Of a stretch of 64,000 nucleotides of DNA, positions 48,001-57,660 are shown piece after piece. The stretch's first letter is position 1. The number at the start of each line of letters is the position of its first letter. The stretch covers positions 47,851,774 through 47,915,773 of the forward strand of contig JAPTYO010000001.1 of assembly GCA_036873135.1 (NCBI GenBank), written 5' to 3'. The translations under genes were made by a program, and so were the position numbers. The notes beneath the pieces are model-generated. The model had not been told where the DNA came from, did not search any database, and saw only the letters and a list, made by a program, of their open reading frames with translations. Source of the stretch: Clarkia xantiana subsp. parviflora (taxonomy: Eukaryota; Streptophyta; Magnoliopsida; Myrtales; Onagraceae).

Positions 48001-49785
48001 ACATTGAGAGATTCAGCAATGCATTTACTAAGAGGAAGAAAAATCTTGATAGACCGAGTCAGAAGAAGTTTCTGTAATTATACTAGTACTAATACTAGAT
48101 GGATAAAAATCATAACATGGAACTACAGAGTATAGAAATACATACCACTTTTATCCACTTGATATCAAGCCATGTCGCCAGCAATCTCAAAGCAACACGG
48201 TGCCGAGCATCATACCCTTTCCTCTTCCTTGCAGACTTTTTATCATCATCACGTATGTCTGCTAGACAAGCTGAAAGCAGCTCATATAGAACTGTTAGTT
48301 TCCTCTGGTAGCTGAGCTCTCTGGCTTCTTCTGTAGGCTCCTCTTGAAATTTACGCTCAAGCCCAAGAGATGAGCTTATGGTTTCTACTGAACTTGTATC
48401 TTCAGCTGTTTTTGCTGCTTCAGAGTTCATCTCTGTCTCTTTAGTCGATAATTTCTCTCTACACTCATTTTCATATTCTTGGTGCTTCTCTTTCTTGGCT
48501 TTAAAAGATTCAAGATCTGTTTCCATATCTTGTGCCATGCCATCAATAGCTTTCGCCAATCCAAGTTCAAGGTCTGAACTTGTGGAAGAACTATCACTAC
48601 CATCTTCGGCGAGTAACCTTAAGAACTGTTTACAACAATAAGAGATTAATCTCCAGCTCAGAAAATAAATAAAGCCAGTGTTGTCAAAGGCCTAACCGCA
48701 GTGAGGCGAAGAGGCGAAATATAGCCTGAAATTTGAAACCCTAGCTGGCATGGCCTTTCCCTAGGGAAACATACGAGGCGGAAACCTTCTTTAGTGCTTC
48801 GCCTCAGCGCCTCAGGCGATGAGGCAAGAGCCTTTAACAACACTCAATAAAACATAATAACATATCATTACCAGCCACAACTTATAGTGGAAACTAGAAA
48901 GCAAGTAAAGTTGAGTTTTCTCCTTCAGTTCTAGAGATTAAAATGCTTCATTCCCATGTAAAGGCTTATCATGTAAGCCTTGAAGCCTTAATATGATATG
49001 ATTATCTGTTACTGGGGAACTTTCTAAAATATTGATGTCTACTATCTCCAAACAAAATGCCCTACAATCCGTCTATCAAGTGATATAATATAACAAACAA
49101 ATGAGTGCACATAATTAGACACATACTGCTCCCACATGATGGTTCGATGGAGAAGAACCAGCTGTTTCCTCTATTCCGAGCCATGCCGCTGGATCAATTT
49201 CTAGAAACCTGCTCATTATAATTATCAGATCCAGTATTTTAGTTGATGAACGTAACACTGACCATACAACTCTAATATATTCTTTTCACAGCTAGAACTG
49301 AGTCTACTCTCTGGATCATACTTTGCATGTAATGATAAAGTGAAATGCTCTCTCCTAAAGTTGTACAACTGATATCACCATTCTTTACTGTTCAATAAAC
49401 CAACTACACTAACTTTTACGATGTGGTACTAATGGTGGAACTTGATCCTCAACAGTAAGCACTAATCATCAACTTTTCCTAGTCTCTGAAATTTGTCAAG
49501 CTATCAAACAAATATCAATCGGAAACAGTGACAGTAAACTAGGTGGAGCAGGGATGACCTGAAAATGGGGCGGAGCAGGACCGACTTCTCGTGAACCCAA
49601 AGAGTAGGGTTATCTGAGACGGAATCGCTGCTGCTGCCGCTGCTGGATCGCTCCTCCGCCACGTCTTCGTCGGGGAAGAGGCCCAACGGGCGGGTCTGGT
49701 GCATCTGCGCCTGGTGCAGTGACAGAGCGAACAGAGCCGCTGCCGCGTACCTCTGCGTCGGCAGCAGAAACGAAGTCGTCGGCAT
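42018..49785 (-). CDS. DUF726 / TMCO4-like membrane-associated alpha/beta hydrolase, 15 exons
   Basis: Exons: 49785-49559, 49208-49127, 48625-48146, 45940-45772, 45677-45525, 44857-44760, 44599-44508, 43955-43885, 43786-43651, 43225-43166, 43073-42991, 42875-42799, 42697-42627, 42297-42240, 42140-42018. All junctions are GT-AG and keep frame, giving 659 residues from MPTTSFLLPTQRYAAA to PTFTIAPIET. Residues ~105-260 are charged and coiled-coil-like. A Gly/Ala-rich hydrophobic segment (RGGIIGAAAVTGGALMAIT onward, ~300-375) should be membrane-embedded. The DUF726 part holds the nucleophile elbow RPVTLVGFSLGARVIFKCL with predicted Ser531, and later VVLLGAPIP. Relatives are human TMCO4 and uncharacterised plant proteins. 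The substrate is unknown. The gene looks intact. Confidence 0.92.
45987..46213 (+). mobile_element. Possible copia-type LTR remnant in intron 3 of the DUF726 gene
   Basis: An AT-rich segment starting TGTTATGTCCAATATTTG contains CCCTATATATAG and ends near CAACAATCAATC. It is followed by TAGTATGAGCACTAGG, which resembles the initiator tRNA-Met primer site TGGTATCAGAGC. The TRIM at 46216 begins right after it. No second LTR copy is present. Confidence 0.4.
46216..47534 (+). mobile_element. TRIM-like miniature LTR retrotransposon in intron 3 of the DUF726 gene
   Basis: Two 168-bp LTRs (46216-46383 and 47367-47534) start TGATAGAGTAATATAG and end CTTCCTCTCA. They differ at one base by eye (CATAATGG / CATATTGG). 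GTTTT flanks both sides (46211-46215 and 47535-47539). A primer-binding site TGGTATCAGAGC for initiator tRNA-Met is at 46384-46395, and a purine-rich AGGGAGAAAAGCATGGGGAA precedes the right LTR. The interior (about 980 bp) encodes no Gag or Pol motif. It lies antisense to the host gene and within its intron. Confidence 0.93.
46384..46395 (+). promoter_or_regulatory. Primer-binding site of the TRIM
   Basis: TGGTATCAGAGC is the complement of the plant initiator methionine tRNA 3' end and directly follows the left LTR. Confidence 0.92.
48668..48845. mobile_element. Small MITE-like repeat in intron 2 of the DUF726 gene
   Basis: The ends GCCAGTGTTGTCAAAGGC and GCCTTTAACAACACTC are imperfect inverted repeats. 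The interior has GAGGCGAAGAGGCGAAA and its inverse TTCGCCTCAGCGCCTC. The CAGTGTTGTCAAAGGC end is one I have seen in plant hAT-type MITEs. The target duplication was not clear. Confidence 0.6.
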
Positions 49786-49982
49786 GATCGTAGGATTCGT
49801 AATGGAGAAGGAATTTCGGACTCGGTGTTCGTTGGAAACGGAGAAGCCTTTTTTTTGTTTTGTTGAAGTAAGTAATGAAGAAGTCTCTCTGCCTGACAAA
49901 CAGTGTTGGACTGCGGTCACTGGACCGGCCGCCGTTTGGCCGGTCCTTTCTTGACCGCGCAAACGGGAATGTAACTAAGTTT

Positions 49983-49987
49983 GTCCT
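49983..49987. repeat. Target site duplication GTCCT, left
   Basis: Repeated exactly at 56116-56120. Confidence 0.9.
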
Positions 49988-50728
49988 TGATGGATTCTGG
50001 CGTAGCCGTTAGGCCCTTAACGATGAATAGACGGTGGCCCAGCCCACTGGGCCCTGGATCAGGCCCAAAAGCCCAAGAGAGAAGGTCCCGACGGTACGCG
50101 CCCCGACAAGGAAAGGTCCCGACGGAGTCGGACCCGTGAAGTGAACAGTTAGCTGAACAGCTAGCCCCGACGAACACGCCTATGAATAGGCCACGATGCC
50201 TGTGAGCAGGCCCCGATGGAAGATCTCGGAGAAGAATGGGCCAAGTCATGATGGCGAGAGGCCCCGGGCAGTGATGACACAACTCTGGAGTCTCCGACAG
50301 TGGTCGAGGCTTGCGACAAGAGTATAAGGCCAAGATACGCATCCGCTAAGATAGCGGGATCGTGGGCCGATATATCCGGAGTAACAGATAAATGAGCAAG
50401 ATACGCATCCGCTAAGATAGCGGGATCGTGGGCCGATATATCCGGAGTAACAGATAAATGAGCGAGATACGCGGGATATGGGCCAGCGGCCCAGGCGATA
50501 AATCAGGTAACTGGGGTTAGACTTCCCCTATAAAAGGGTGGAAACTCCCCAGGTTTGAGAGGACCTTTTTTACATACATACTTGCCTACTCTTGCCATAT
50601 ACTCATTTAAGCATCGGAGAGGGATTCCGAGCCACCGCCCGGTCTATCCCCTCTTTGCAGGATTGCGTGGAGCTAAGGAGTTCGGACCACCGTCAAGCGC
50701 CGTGCCGGAGTTCCACCGCGATCCAACA
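49988..50728 (+). repeat. 5' LTR of element C
   Basis: TG...CA, with TATAAAAG at 50529-50536. It contains an internal tandem duplication of about 66 bp (units starting AAGATACGCATCCGCTAAG at about 50332 and 50398), followed by a shorter related unit. GCATCGGAGAGGG at 50611-50623 is shared with LTR A. Confidence 0.95.
50529..50536 (+). promoter_or_regulatory. TATA box in 5' LTR C
   Basis: TATAAAAG in a CCCCTATAAAAGGG context. The copy in the 3' LTR is at 55916-55923. Confidence 0.75.
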
Positions 50729-50729
50729 T

Positions 50730-50744
50730 TGGCGCCGTCTGTGG
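50730..50744 (+). promoter_or_regulatory. Primer-binding site of element C
   Basis: TGGCGCCGTCTGTGG starts two bases after the LTR. It differs from that of element B at one of 15 bases. Confidence 0.85.
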
Positions 50745-50786
50745 GAACCTTGAACGAAAAGCCAAGGTAACCTCTACTTCGTTCAT

Positions 50787-51836
50787 ATGGCACCTGCTAG
50801 GCAAACCAAGCAAGGACAGACTTCAAGGCTGCCGGAGCACAGCGAGGCTCGAGACGATCCTCCACCTGTTGCTAACGTCTCCCAGACAGGGGGCATGAGG
50901 AAGCACCGGTGGGATCTGTCTCCTAGCCCAGGGAAAACAGAGGAGAGGATGCTCCTCCAAATCCGGAGTTAGTCAAGGCTGGGGCGGACGCCACGCCGTC
51001 GTTTTTGGAGGCCATGGAAGCTCTCCTGGACCGGAGAGAGGCCTGGACCGGAGAGAGGCCGCCGAGAAGCAGGCTGTGGAGCTGCCGCCACCTCCGCGCC
51101 GAGGCCGGAGCAAGTCCCGCCTAGGGCTCAGGATAAAGGTAAGGAGCTCGCTCAGTCCGAGTGGTTGGTGGACAAAGGGCCGGCCCAGAAGAAAAAGCCT
51201 GAGGAGGAGCCTCTGGCTGGTTCGCCCTTAGGGCCCCGACAGGAGAAGAGAATGGTCATTAACGTGATCCATTGAGGGCTCCTCGTGGGTGGAAATACCG
51301 TGACATTCCGGGAGCTGTATGCTTCGCAGATTCTTGTCAAGCTTGTGGTGAATAATTCCAGGCGAGTAACTTTCACCTTTATTTGGTTATCTCTGTGTTT
51401 ATGATTGGTCACTCCTGTGTTTGTTATGAGTTCTGCTCTAGTAAAAGCTGTCAAGGGAAGCAGTCCTCCAAGCCTGTGGACGACCGAAGGTCGAAGGATG
51501 AATCTGAGGGCAATCGGAATCGAGGCCGCTCCGACCGACGAGAGGGACAGCCCTCGAGGAAGGAAAAGCGGAGGGATGATCACACCCCTCTCGACAGCTC
51601 CCTAGCAGAGGTGCTAGCAGTGATGGAGCGACAGGGCATCGCCAAGTTCCCCCCGAGAAAGGATGGGGAGTATTATGGCTCGCGACCCGATAGAGTATTA
51701 TGGCTCGCGACCCGATCGCTATTATCGGTTTCACCGCGCCAGCGGTCACGACACGGATTATTGTCGGGAGCTGTAGAAGGAGATAGAGAAGCTGATCGAG
51801 AGGGGAAGCTTAAAGAGTTCATTGCTGAAAAGTGAG
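50787..51836 (+). pseudogene. Decayed gag of element C
   Basis: It opens MAPARQTKQGQTSRLPEHSE at 50787, then is broken by stops and frame changes. The C-terminal part is recognisable from SLAEVLAVMERQGIAKFPP (near 51600) to IEKLIERGKLKEFIAEK. The knuckle reads YYRFHRASGHDTDYC, with its first Cys replaced by Tyr, and is followed by an in-frame TAG at about 51774. A 20-30-base stretch (CTCGCGACCCGAT) is duplicated at about 51677-51716. The central Gag domain is missing. Confidence 0.75.
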
Positions 51837-52399
51837 GTCGTGATCGATCCCGCTCACGATCCCGTGATTGGTCCCCGAAGAAGAAGAAACCCGAGGCGGA
51901 GCCCGCGGCAGGTACATCTTCCGGGACCCGACAAGAAAAGAGAAGAGTCATCAACTGATCCATTAAGGGCTCTTTGCGGGAGGAGACGGTGCAGCATCTC
52001 GGAGTCGTTTGCTTCGGTCCAGGCGAGCCATCCTTTCTCTATTTGATCATTTTTTGCTTAGTTTTCATTCAAGAAATAGCACTAGGAGGGGGACAGGTTC
52101 CCCGTTTTTGATGTGATTGGATTGTTGCCTGGTAGAATTGCTTCTTTGCGCTAGTGATTATAGCTTAGATGCGTATGAATTTGCGGCTGTAAGGGGCAAG
52201 GCGTTGGCTGATTGTATAGCCTAGTCTACACTCCCGATCATGAAGGAGCGGGTCTTGTGGAAGGAGGCAATTGTGACGGGGGCAAGAAGCCCCGACAAAG
52301 CGTCAGGTCTGACGCACGATTTCGCCCGGAGCGGCGGGGGCAAGATGCCCTGATAAAGCATCAAGAACCACAGTGGGGGCAGAGGTCCCGATGGCAGGA
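51837..52399. other. Element C spacer where protease and reverse transcriptase should be
   Basis: No protease (DGGS) or reverse transcriptase (YXDD) motif is present in any frame I could follow. The sequence resumes with RNase H. The region is deleted or replaced. Confidence 0.6.
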
Positions 52400-52890
52400 T
52401 GGCCAGAAATAGCAGAGCAATCAGAACAGCCTCATGAGGAGAATACTTGGGGATGGCCCTTCGAAGGATCAGGTGTGAGGTTCGTACTGATTCCGCCCGG
52501 TGGAGGCGAGCCCCTTCGACAGGCGTGGGCCTTGACATTCAGGGCCGCAGACAACAAAGCTGAGTATGAAGCTCTCATCACGGGCCTCAAGATCGCTGAA
52601 GGTACGGGAGTAGATCACTTGAAGGTGAGGTGCGACGCTAGCCCGATCGGGAGTCAAGCCTAAGGGCAGTGCGAAGCAAGGAGCCCGGTGATGAGGAAGT
52701 GCATTCATGAGGCACAAGTTTTGCAAGAGAATTTCAAATGTCTCGACGTTGAGGCAATCCCGAAGGAGGACAACGCGGAAGCAGATGCCTTGGGCAAGTT
52801 TACCTTGGGGGCACCCCTCGAGAAAGATCGGAAGGCACATTTCCTGGAGAGAGTGATCTCGTCATTAATCCATCGGAGGCGTGTGCCATA
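52400..52890 (+). pseudogene. RNase H remnant of element C
   Basis: LTFRAADNKAEYEALITGLKIA followed by HLKVRCDAS, and in another frame IPKEDNAEADALGKF, are RNase H blocks of Ty3 elements. The first catalytic Asp block (normally DGS) is absent: the sequence reads WPFEGSGV. A stop at about 52661 and a frame change separate the two halves. It cannot be active as it stands. Confidence 0.75.
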
Positions 52891-52918
52891 GAAGCAGGCT
52901 CTGAGGAGGGGCCCACTT

Positions 52919-54008
52919 GGATGACCCCGATAGTTGTGTACCTGACTACGGGGGCACTCCCCGATGATAGAATGTTGGCTGATTCAAATCGGGCCCAATC
53001 CACTGAGAGGAAAGCGCTGAACTTGGGCTATTACTGGCCTACGATGGGCGAGGATGCAGCAACGCTAGTCCAAACTTGTGAGGCGTGCCAGAGGTACGCC
53101 CCGAACATTGTGGCTCCCGCAGCCAACCTGACGTCCACTAAGAGTGCTTGGTCCTTCACGCGGTGGGGGCATCGTCTTGATGGGACCTCCCCCGCAAACA
53201 AAAGGTCAGTGTAAATATTTGCTAGTGGTAATTGATTATATCTTGAAAGGGATAGAAGCCAAGACGTTGGCAAAGACGACGGGGAGTCACGTTGTCAAGT
53301 TCCTTCAGACCCGTATCGTGTCCAGATGCGGGGTCCCGAAGGCGTTAATCAGCAACAATGGCCCTCCGTTCGATGGAGCCCAGATAAGGGAGTACCTTGA
53401 AGGGCTGAACATCGAGCATCGAACAGTCTCCGTTCGTCACGCTCCGACTAATGGCCAGGCGGAGGCGGCCAACAGGATCGTGATGGAAGGGTTTGAAGAA
53501 AAGAGTCCACACCTTGAAGGGCAAATGGTTCGACAAGTGGGAGAACGTACTTTGGGCTGTCAGAACAACACCCAGACGATCAACAGGAGAGACTCCGTTC
53601 GGCCTCGTGTATGGCACGGAGGCGGTCGCCCCCGTGGAGATAGTCGTGGCGTCGCATCGGGCCAGGTACTACGAGCCTGTGACAAACGATGACATGAGAG
53701 GCTTGGAGTTAGATCTGCTCGAGGAAAAGAGGTTGGAAGCCGACAAAGTCCAAGCTCAAATGCGTCTGGCAACGGCCAGGTATTACAACCGACGAGTCAA
53801 GTCCCGCCAATTCTTTGTCAGGGAGCTGGTCTGGCGTCGAAACGAATTCTCCTCAGATCGGATGGACAAGATGTCTCCGAAAGGGGAGAGACCGTACAAA
53901 ATTGTGAGGATGTCCGCCCCGAACGCATACAAATTGGAGGATCTCGAGGGCAGGAAGTTAAAACTCGCCTTTAGCGGGGAACACTTGAAAAAGTGTCATG
54001 TTCAGTGA
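52919..54008 (+). pseudogene. Integrase remnant of element C
   Basis: GYYWPTMGEDAATLVQTCEACQ (53022-53087) is the Cys-Cys half of the HHCC zinc site; the His half is missing. The core follows in another frame from about 53160 (IVLMGPPPQTKGQCKYLLVV). The usual Asp of G-I-D-x-x-G-P is Val, the second Asp position reads ISNNGPPFD (Asn), and the third residue, Glu in NGQAEAANR, remains. A further frame change near 53500 leads to the C-terminal domain (FDKWENVLWAVRTTPRRSTG to EHLKKCHVQ, ending 54008). With two of three catalytic residues lost, it is non-functional. Confidence 0.85.
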
Positions 54009-54157
54009 TTGAACTGCTTTCAGGGACGTAGTGATGTAATAAAGTCGCCCTAGGTGACGCAAAATGTTTTAAGCCATCAATAGATAAACAGGTTGCCTCT
54101 AATCAAATTGTTCTAAGTGCAGACATCCTCGCCGACGTGTGAGATCACTCGTAGCAG

Positions 54158-55200
54158 CGTGAGCTGAGGACCCTTAAGTGGATAGGCTCCGACAAAAATC
54201 GCCCAGAGGGCGTGGGCTGAGGACCCTTAAGTGGGTAGGCTCCGAAAAATCGCCTAGAGGGCGTGGGCTGAGGACCCTTAAGTGGGTAGGCTCCGAAAAA
54301 TCGCCTAGAGGGCGTGGGCTGAGGACCCTTAAGTGGGTAGGCTCCGAAAAATCGCCTAGAGGGCGTGGGCTGAGGACCCTTAAGTGGGTAGGCTCCGAAA
54401 AATCGCCTAGAGGGCGTGGGCTGAGGACCCTTAAGTGGGTAGGCTCCGACAAATCGCCCAGAGGGCGTGGGCTGAGGACCCTTAAGTGGGTAGGCTCCGA
54501 AAAATCGCCTAGAGGGCGTGAGCTGAGGACCCTTAAGTGGGTAGGCTCCGAAAAATCGCCTAGAGGGCGTGAGCTGAGGACCCTTAAGTGGGTAGGCTCC
54601 GACGAAAATCGCCCAGAGGGCGTGGGCTGAGGACCCTTAAGTGGGTAGGCTCCGAAAAATCGCCTAGAGGGCGTGAGCTGAGGACCCTTAAGTGGGTAGG
54701 CTCCGAAAAATCGCCTAGAGGGCGTGGGCTGAGGACCCTTAAGTGGGTAGGCTCCGAAAAATCGCCTAGAGGGCGTGGGCTGAGGACCCTTAAGTGGGTA
54801 GGCTCCGAAAAATCGCCTAGAGGGCGTGGGCTGAGGACCCTTAAGTGGGTAGGCTCCGAAAAATCGCCTAGAGGGCGTGGGCTGAGGACCCTTAAGTGGG
54901 TAGGCTCCGAAAAATCGCCTAGAGGGCGTGAGCTGAGGACCCTTAAGTGGGTAGGCTCCGACGAAAAATCGCCCAGAGGGCGTGGGCTGAGGACCCTTAA
55001 GTGGGTAGGCTCCGACAAATCGCCCAGAGGGCGTGGGCTGAGGATCCTTAAGTGGGTAGGCTCCGACAAAAATCGCCCAGAGGGCGTGAGCTGAGGATCC
55101 TTAAGTGGGTAGGCTCCGACGAAAATCGCCCAGAGGGCGTGAGCTGAGGATCCTTAAGTGGGTAGGCTCCGACGAAAATCGCCCAGAGGGCGTGAGCTAG
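54158..55200 (+). repeat. 51-bp tandem repeat, about 20 copies
   Basis: Units of GCTGAGGACCCTTAAGTGGG plus TAGGCTCCGAAAAATCGCC recur every 51 bp (for example CGTGGGCTGA at 54211, 54262 and 54313). A few units gain 2-4 bases (GACGAAAAATC, GACAAAAATC). Because 51 is a multiple of 3, long ORFs appear on both strands. I treat them as artefacts. The array lies between the integrase remnant and the polypurine tract. Confidence 0.95.
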
Positions 55201-55362
55201 AAACCAAGGAGCCTTCTCAGCAAAGTTAATAGTTACCCTCAAAGCAGCGGGGAGGCCAACGAAGGAGGTTCCACGTGGAGACAATTATCGAGAAGGCCAG
55301 GGTCCCCGATTCATCGGGAGGTCAGAAGTTAAAGACACGACGAACTTTAAAGTCCCTCATGT

Positions 55363-55374
55363 CTTGGGGGCAAA
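55363..55374 (+). promoter_or_regulatory. Polypurine tract of element C
   Basis: CTTGGGGGCAAA immediately precedes the 3' LTR. It differs from that of A and B at two bases. Confidence 0.88.
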
Positions 55375-56115
55375 TGATGGATTCTGGCGTAGCCGTTAGG
55401 CCCTTAACGATGAATAGACGGTGGCCCAGCCCACTGGGCCCTGGATCAGGCCCAAAAGCCCAAGAGAGAAGGTCCCGACGGTACGCGCCCCGACAAGGAA
55501 AGGTCCCGACGGAGTCGGACCCGTGAAGTGAACAGTTAGCTGAACAGCTAGCCCCGACGAACACGCCTATGAATAGGCCACGATGCCTGTGAGCAGGCCC
55601 CGATGGAAGATCTCGGAGAAGAATGGGCCAAGTCATGATGGCGAGAGGCCCCGGGCAGTGATGACACAACTCTGGAGTCTCCGACAGTGGTCGAGGCTTG
55701 CGACAAGAGTATAAGGCCAAGATACGCATCCGCTAAGATAGCGGGATCGTGGGCCGATATATCCGGAGTAACAGATAAATGAGCAAGATACGCATCCGCT
55801 AAGATAGCGGGATCGTGGGCCGATATATCCGGAGTAACAGATAAATGAGCGAGATACGCGGGATATGGGCCAGCGGCCCAGGCGATAAATCAGGTAACTG
55901 GGGTTAGACTTCCCCTATAAAAGGGTGGAAACTCCCCAGGTTTGAGAGGACCTTTTTTACATACATACTTGCCTACTCTTGCCATATACTCATTTAAGCA
56001 TCGGAGAGGGATTCCGAGCCACCGCCCGGTCTATCCCCTCTTTGCAGGATTGCGTGGAGCTAAGGAGTTCGGACCACCGTCAAGCGCCGTGCCGGAGTTC
56101 CACCGCGATCCAACA
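55375..56115 (+). repeat. 3' LTR of element C
   Basis: 741 bp, identical to the 5' LTR by eye, including the internal 66-bp duplication. Confidence 0.95.
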
Positions 56116-56120
56116 GTCCT
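56116..56120. repeat. Target site duplication GTCCT, right
   Basis: Matches 49983-49987. Confidence 0.9.
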
Positions 56121-57660
56121 CAATCTGTATTGAGTTGTATATTTGGTCCTTAAAACACTAATATTTAAGCAATTTCTTCATCAACCTTTCTTTCTTCATA
56201 ATAATAATAGTGAATACTAAATAAATAATAATTCGTCCTCACTTTCTTAGTACCATAATAATACCATTCACTTTTTAATAATATATATATATATATTAAT
56301 CTTATTCTCTACATCTTAAACTCAAGTGCATAATTTTCAGCATTCGAAACTAATAATCTCTAGAGTATGTAGTAATTCTTATTTATCGTACAACATCATA
56401 TATGATTTTTCTACTATACTTTTGGGAGCACCATGCTTTTGGTTTTTTTAATACTATGGTGGACTTAATTGTAACATAAGTAAAACTTTAAATATGTGAA
56501 AAAATATGATTTTTTTAACTACACCTAATATGTGTATCATACTATTAATAATATCAATTTCCCTATGGGGTTCACCTTTAGGGCAATAGAAAAATAAAAA
56601 AATTAGTGGCAAAAGCATGGTGCTCCAAAAGCATTATAGAAAGGTCCCTAATGTGATAAATCAACTGGAGCATTAAATCTAAGGATGATCAGTATTTTAA
56701 TTTATAAAAGTTCAAACTTATGAGAGTTATAATTAGGATTAATATTTAATCTCTTTCCAGCAGTAGAATTAAAGTAAGTAAATTCAGATATGAAAAGGTT
56801 GTGTAAAGTGAAGATTCTCAAATTAAAAAGACTATGGTGGTATAACTATTTTAACTTTTTTTTTTTTGCCAAAGAGTATTTTTTGTGTTTTAAAAAATAA
56901 TTTTCTTTTTCTAAACAACAAATGCAGCTGTCCAACACACTAGCTATGGACAAAATAAAACTAATTATTCACCACGCATAAAAAAGTCATAACAGAAAAT
57001 TCAAATAAAACTCGAAACTAGTCATAATGATATGATCTTTAAATATAGTATTTTTTTTAATAACATTTCATATGAATGACCGATGACAAGTCGACTGTAT
57101 GAGTATCACACAAATTCACATATGTATCATGATGAGCAAATATAAATGTAGAAATTGTTCTCGTCTGTCGACCTTTGAGTGTCGGCTCTTAAAACAATTG
57201 GAACTGTTCTCAAAATACACTCTTTCGGTGGGATCCTCCTCGTTTTTGTTTTCGGTCAAGCTGTCGTCCTCTGTCTATTTAAATATTATATTATATACAT
57301 ATAATTAATATATTAAATCAAAATCAAAATCAAAATAATGAAAAAGTGAAAAAGCATGAGAAAGGGAGGGTAAAAAGGGAACACACAGAAAAAAGGAAAA
57401 TTTAGGGGAAAATATAGATAATAAAAAAAGAAAGAAAAATAGGTATATCTGTCTATCTATTCTATATAAAAATATAATTGGAAAAAAAAAATATATATAT
57501 ATATACAAAAGAAAAAAGACAGACCTTCTTTCTTTCAACAGTCCAATCTCCATGTGCCCACTGCCCTCAGACCCCAGAGTCTATCAAAATCTACCTTCCA
57601 TCATCACCACCATCCCTAGGGTTCCACATTTCTACTGATTCCGGACACCTGTTTTGGCTG
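56121..57660. other. Region upstream of the PHD-SWIB-Plus3 gene
   Basis: AT-rich, with no gene seen. TA-rich stretches lie at 56280-56296 and 57488-57502. A CT-rich stretch (57524-57600) is probably the 5' leader of the next gene. The TSS was not fixed. Confidence 0.45.

Larger units (their letters stand above)
49988..56115 (+). mobile_element. Complete LTR retrotransposon C (6.1 kb) with decayed coding region
   Basis: 741-bp LTRs (49988-50728 and 55375-56115) start TGATGGATTCTGG and end GCGATCCAACA. The two LTRs are identical by eye. GTCCT flanks both sides (49983-49987 and 56116-56120). Inside are a primer-binding site, a decayed gag, RNase H and integrase remnants, an array of about twenty 51-bp units, and a polypurine tract. 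The protease and reverse transcriptase regions are missing. The left end is 203 bp from the DUF726 start codon. Confidence 0.95.

Noticed and set aside
54174..55094. Overlapping ORFs of 150-168 codons on both strands
   Set aside because: They are produced by the 51-bp repeat. The translations are simple repeats of 17 residues.
57490..57502. TATATATATATA before the PHD-SWIB-Plus3 gene as a TATA box
   Set aside because: It is a simple repeat in a TA-rich stretch. Its distance to the ATG is plausible, but several similar stretches exist, so I did not call it.
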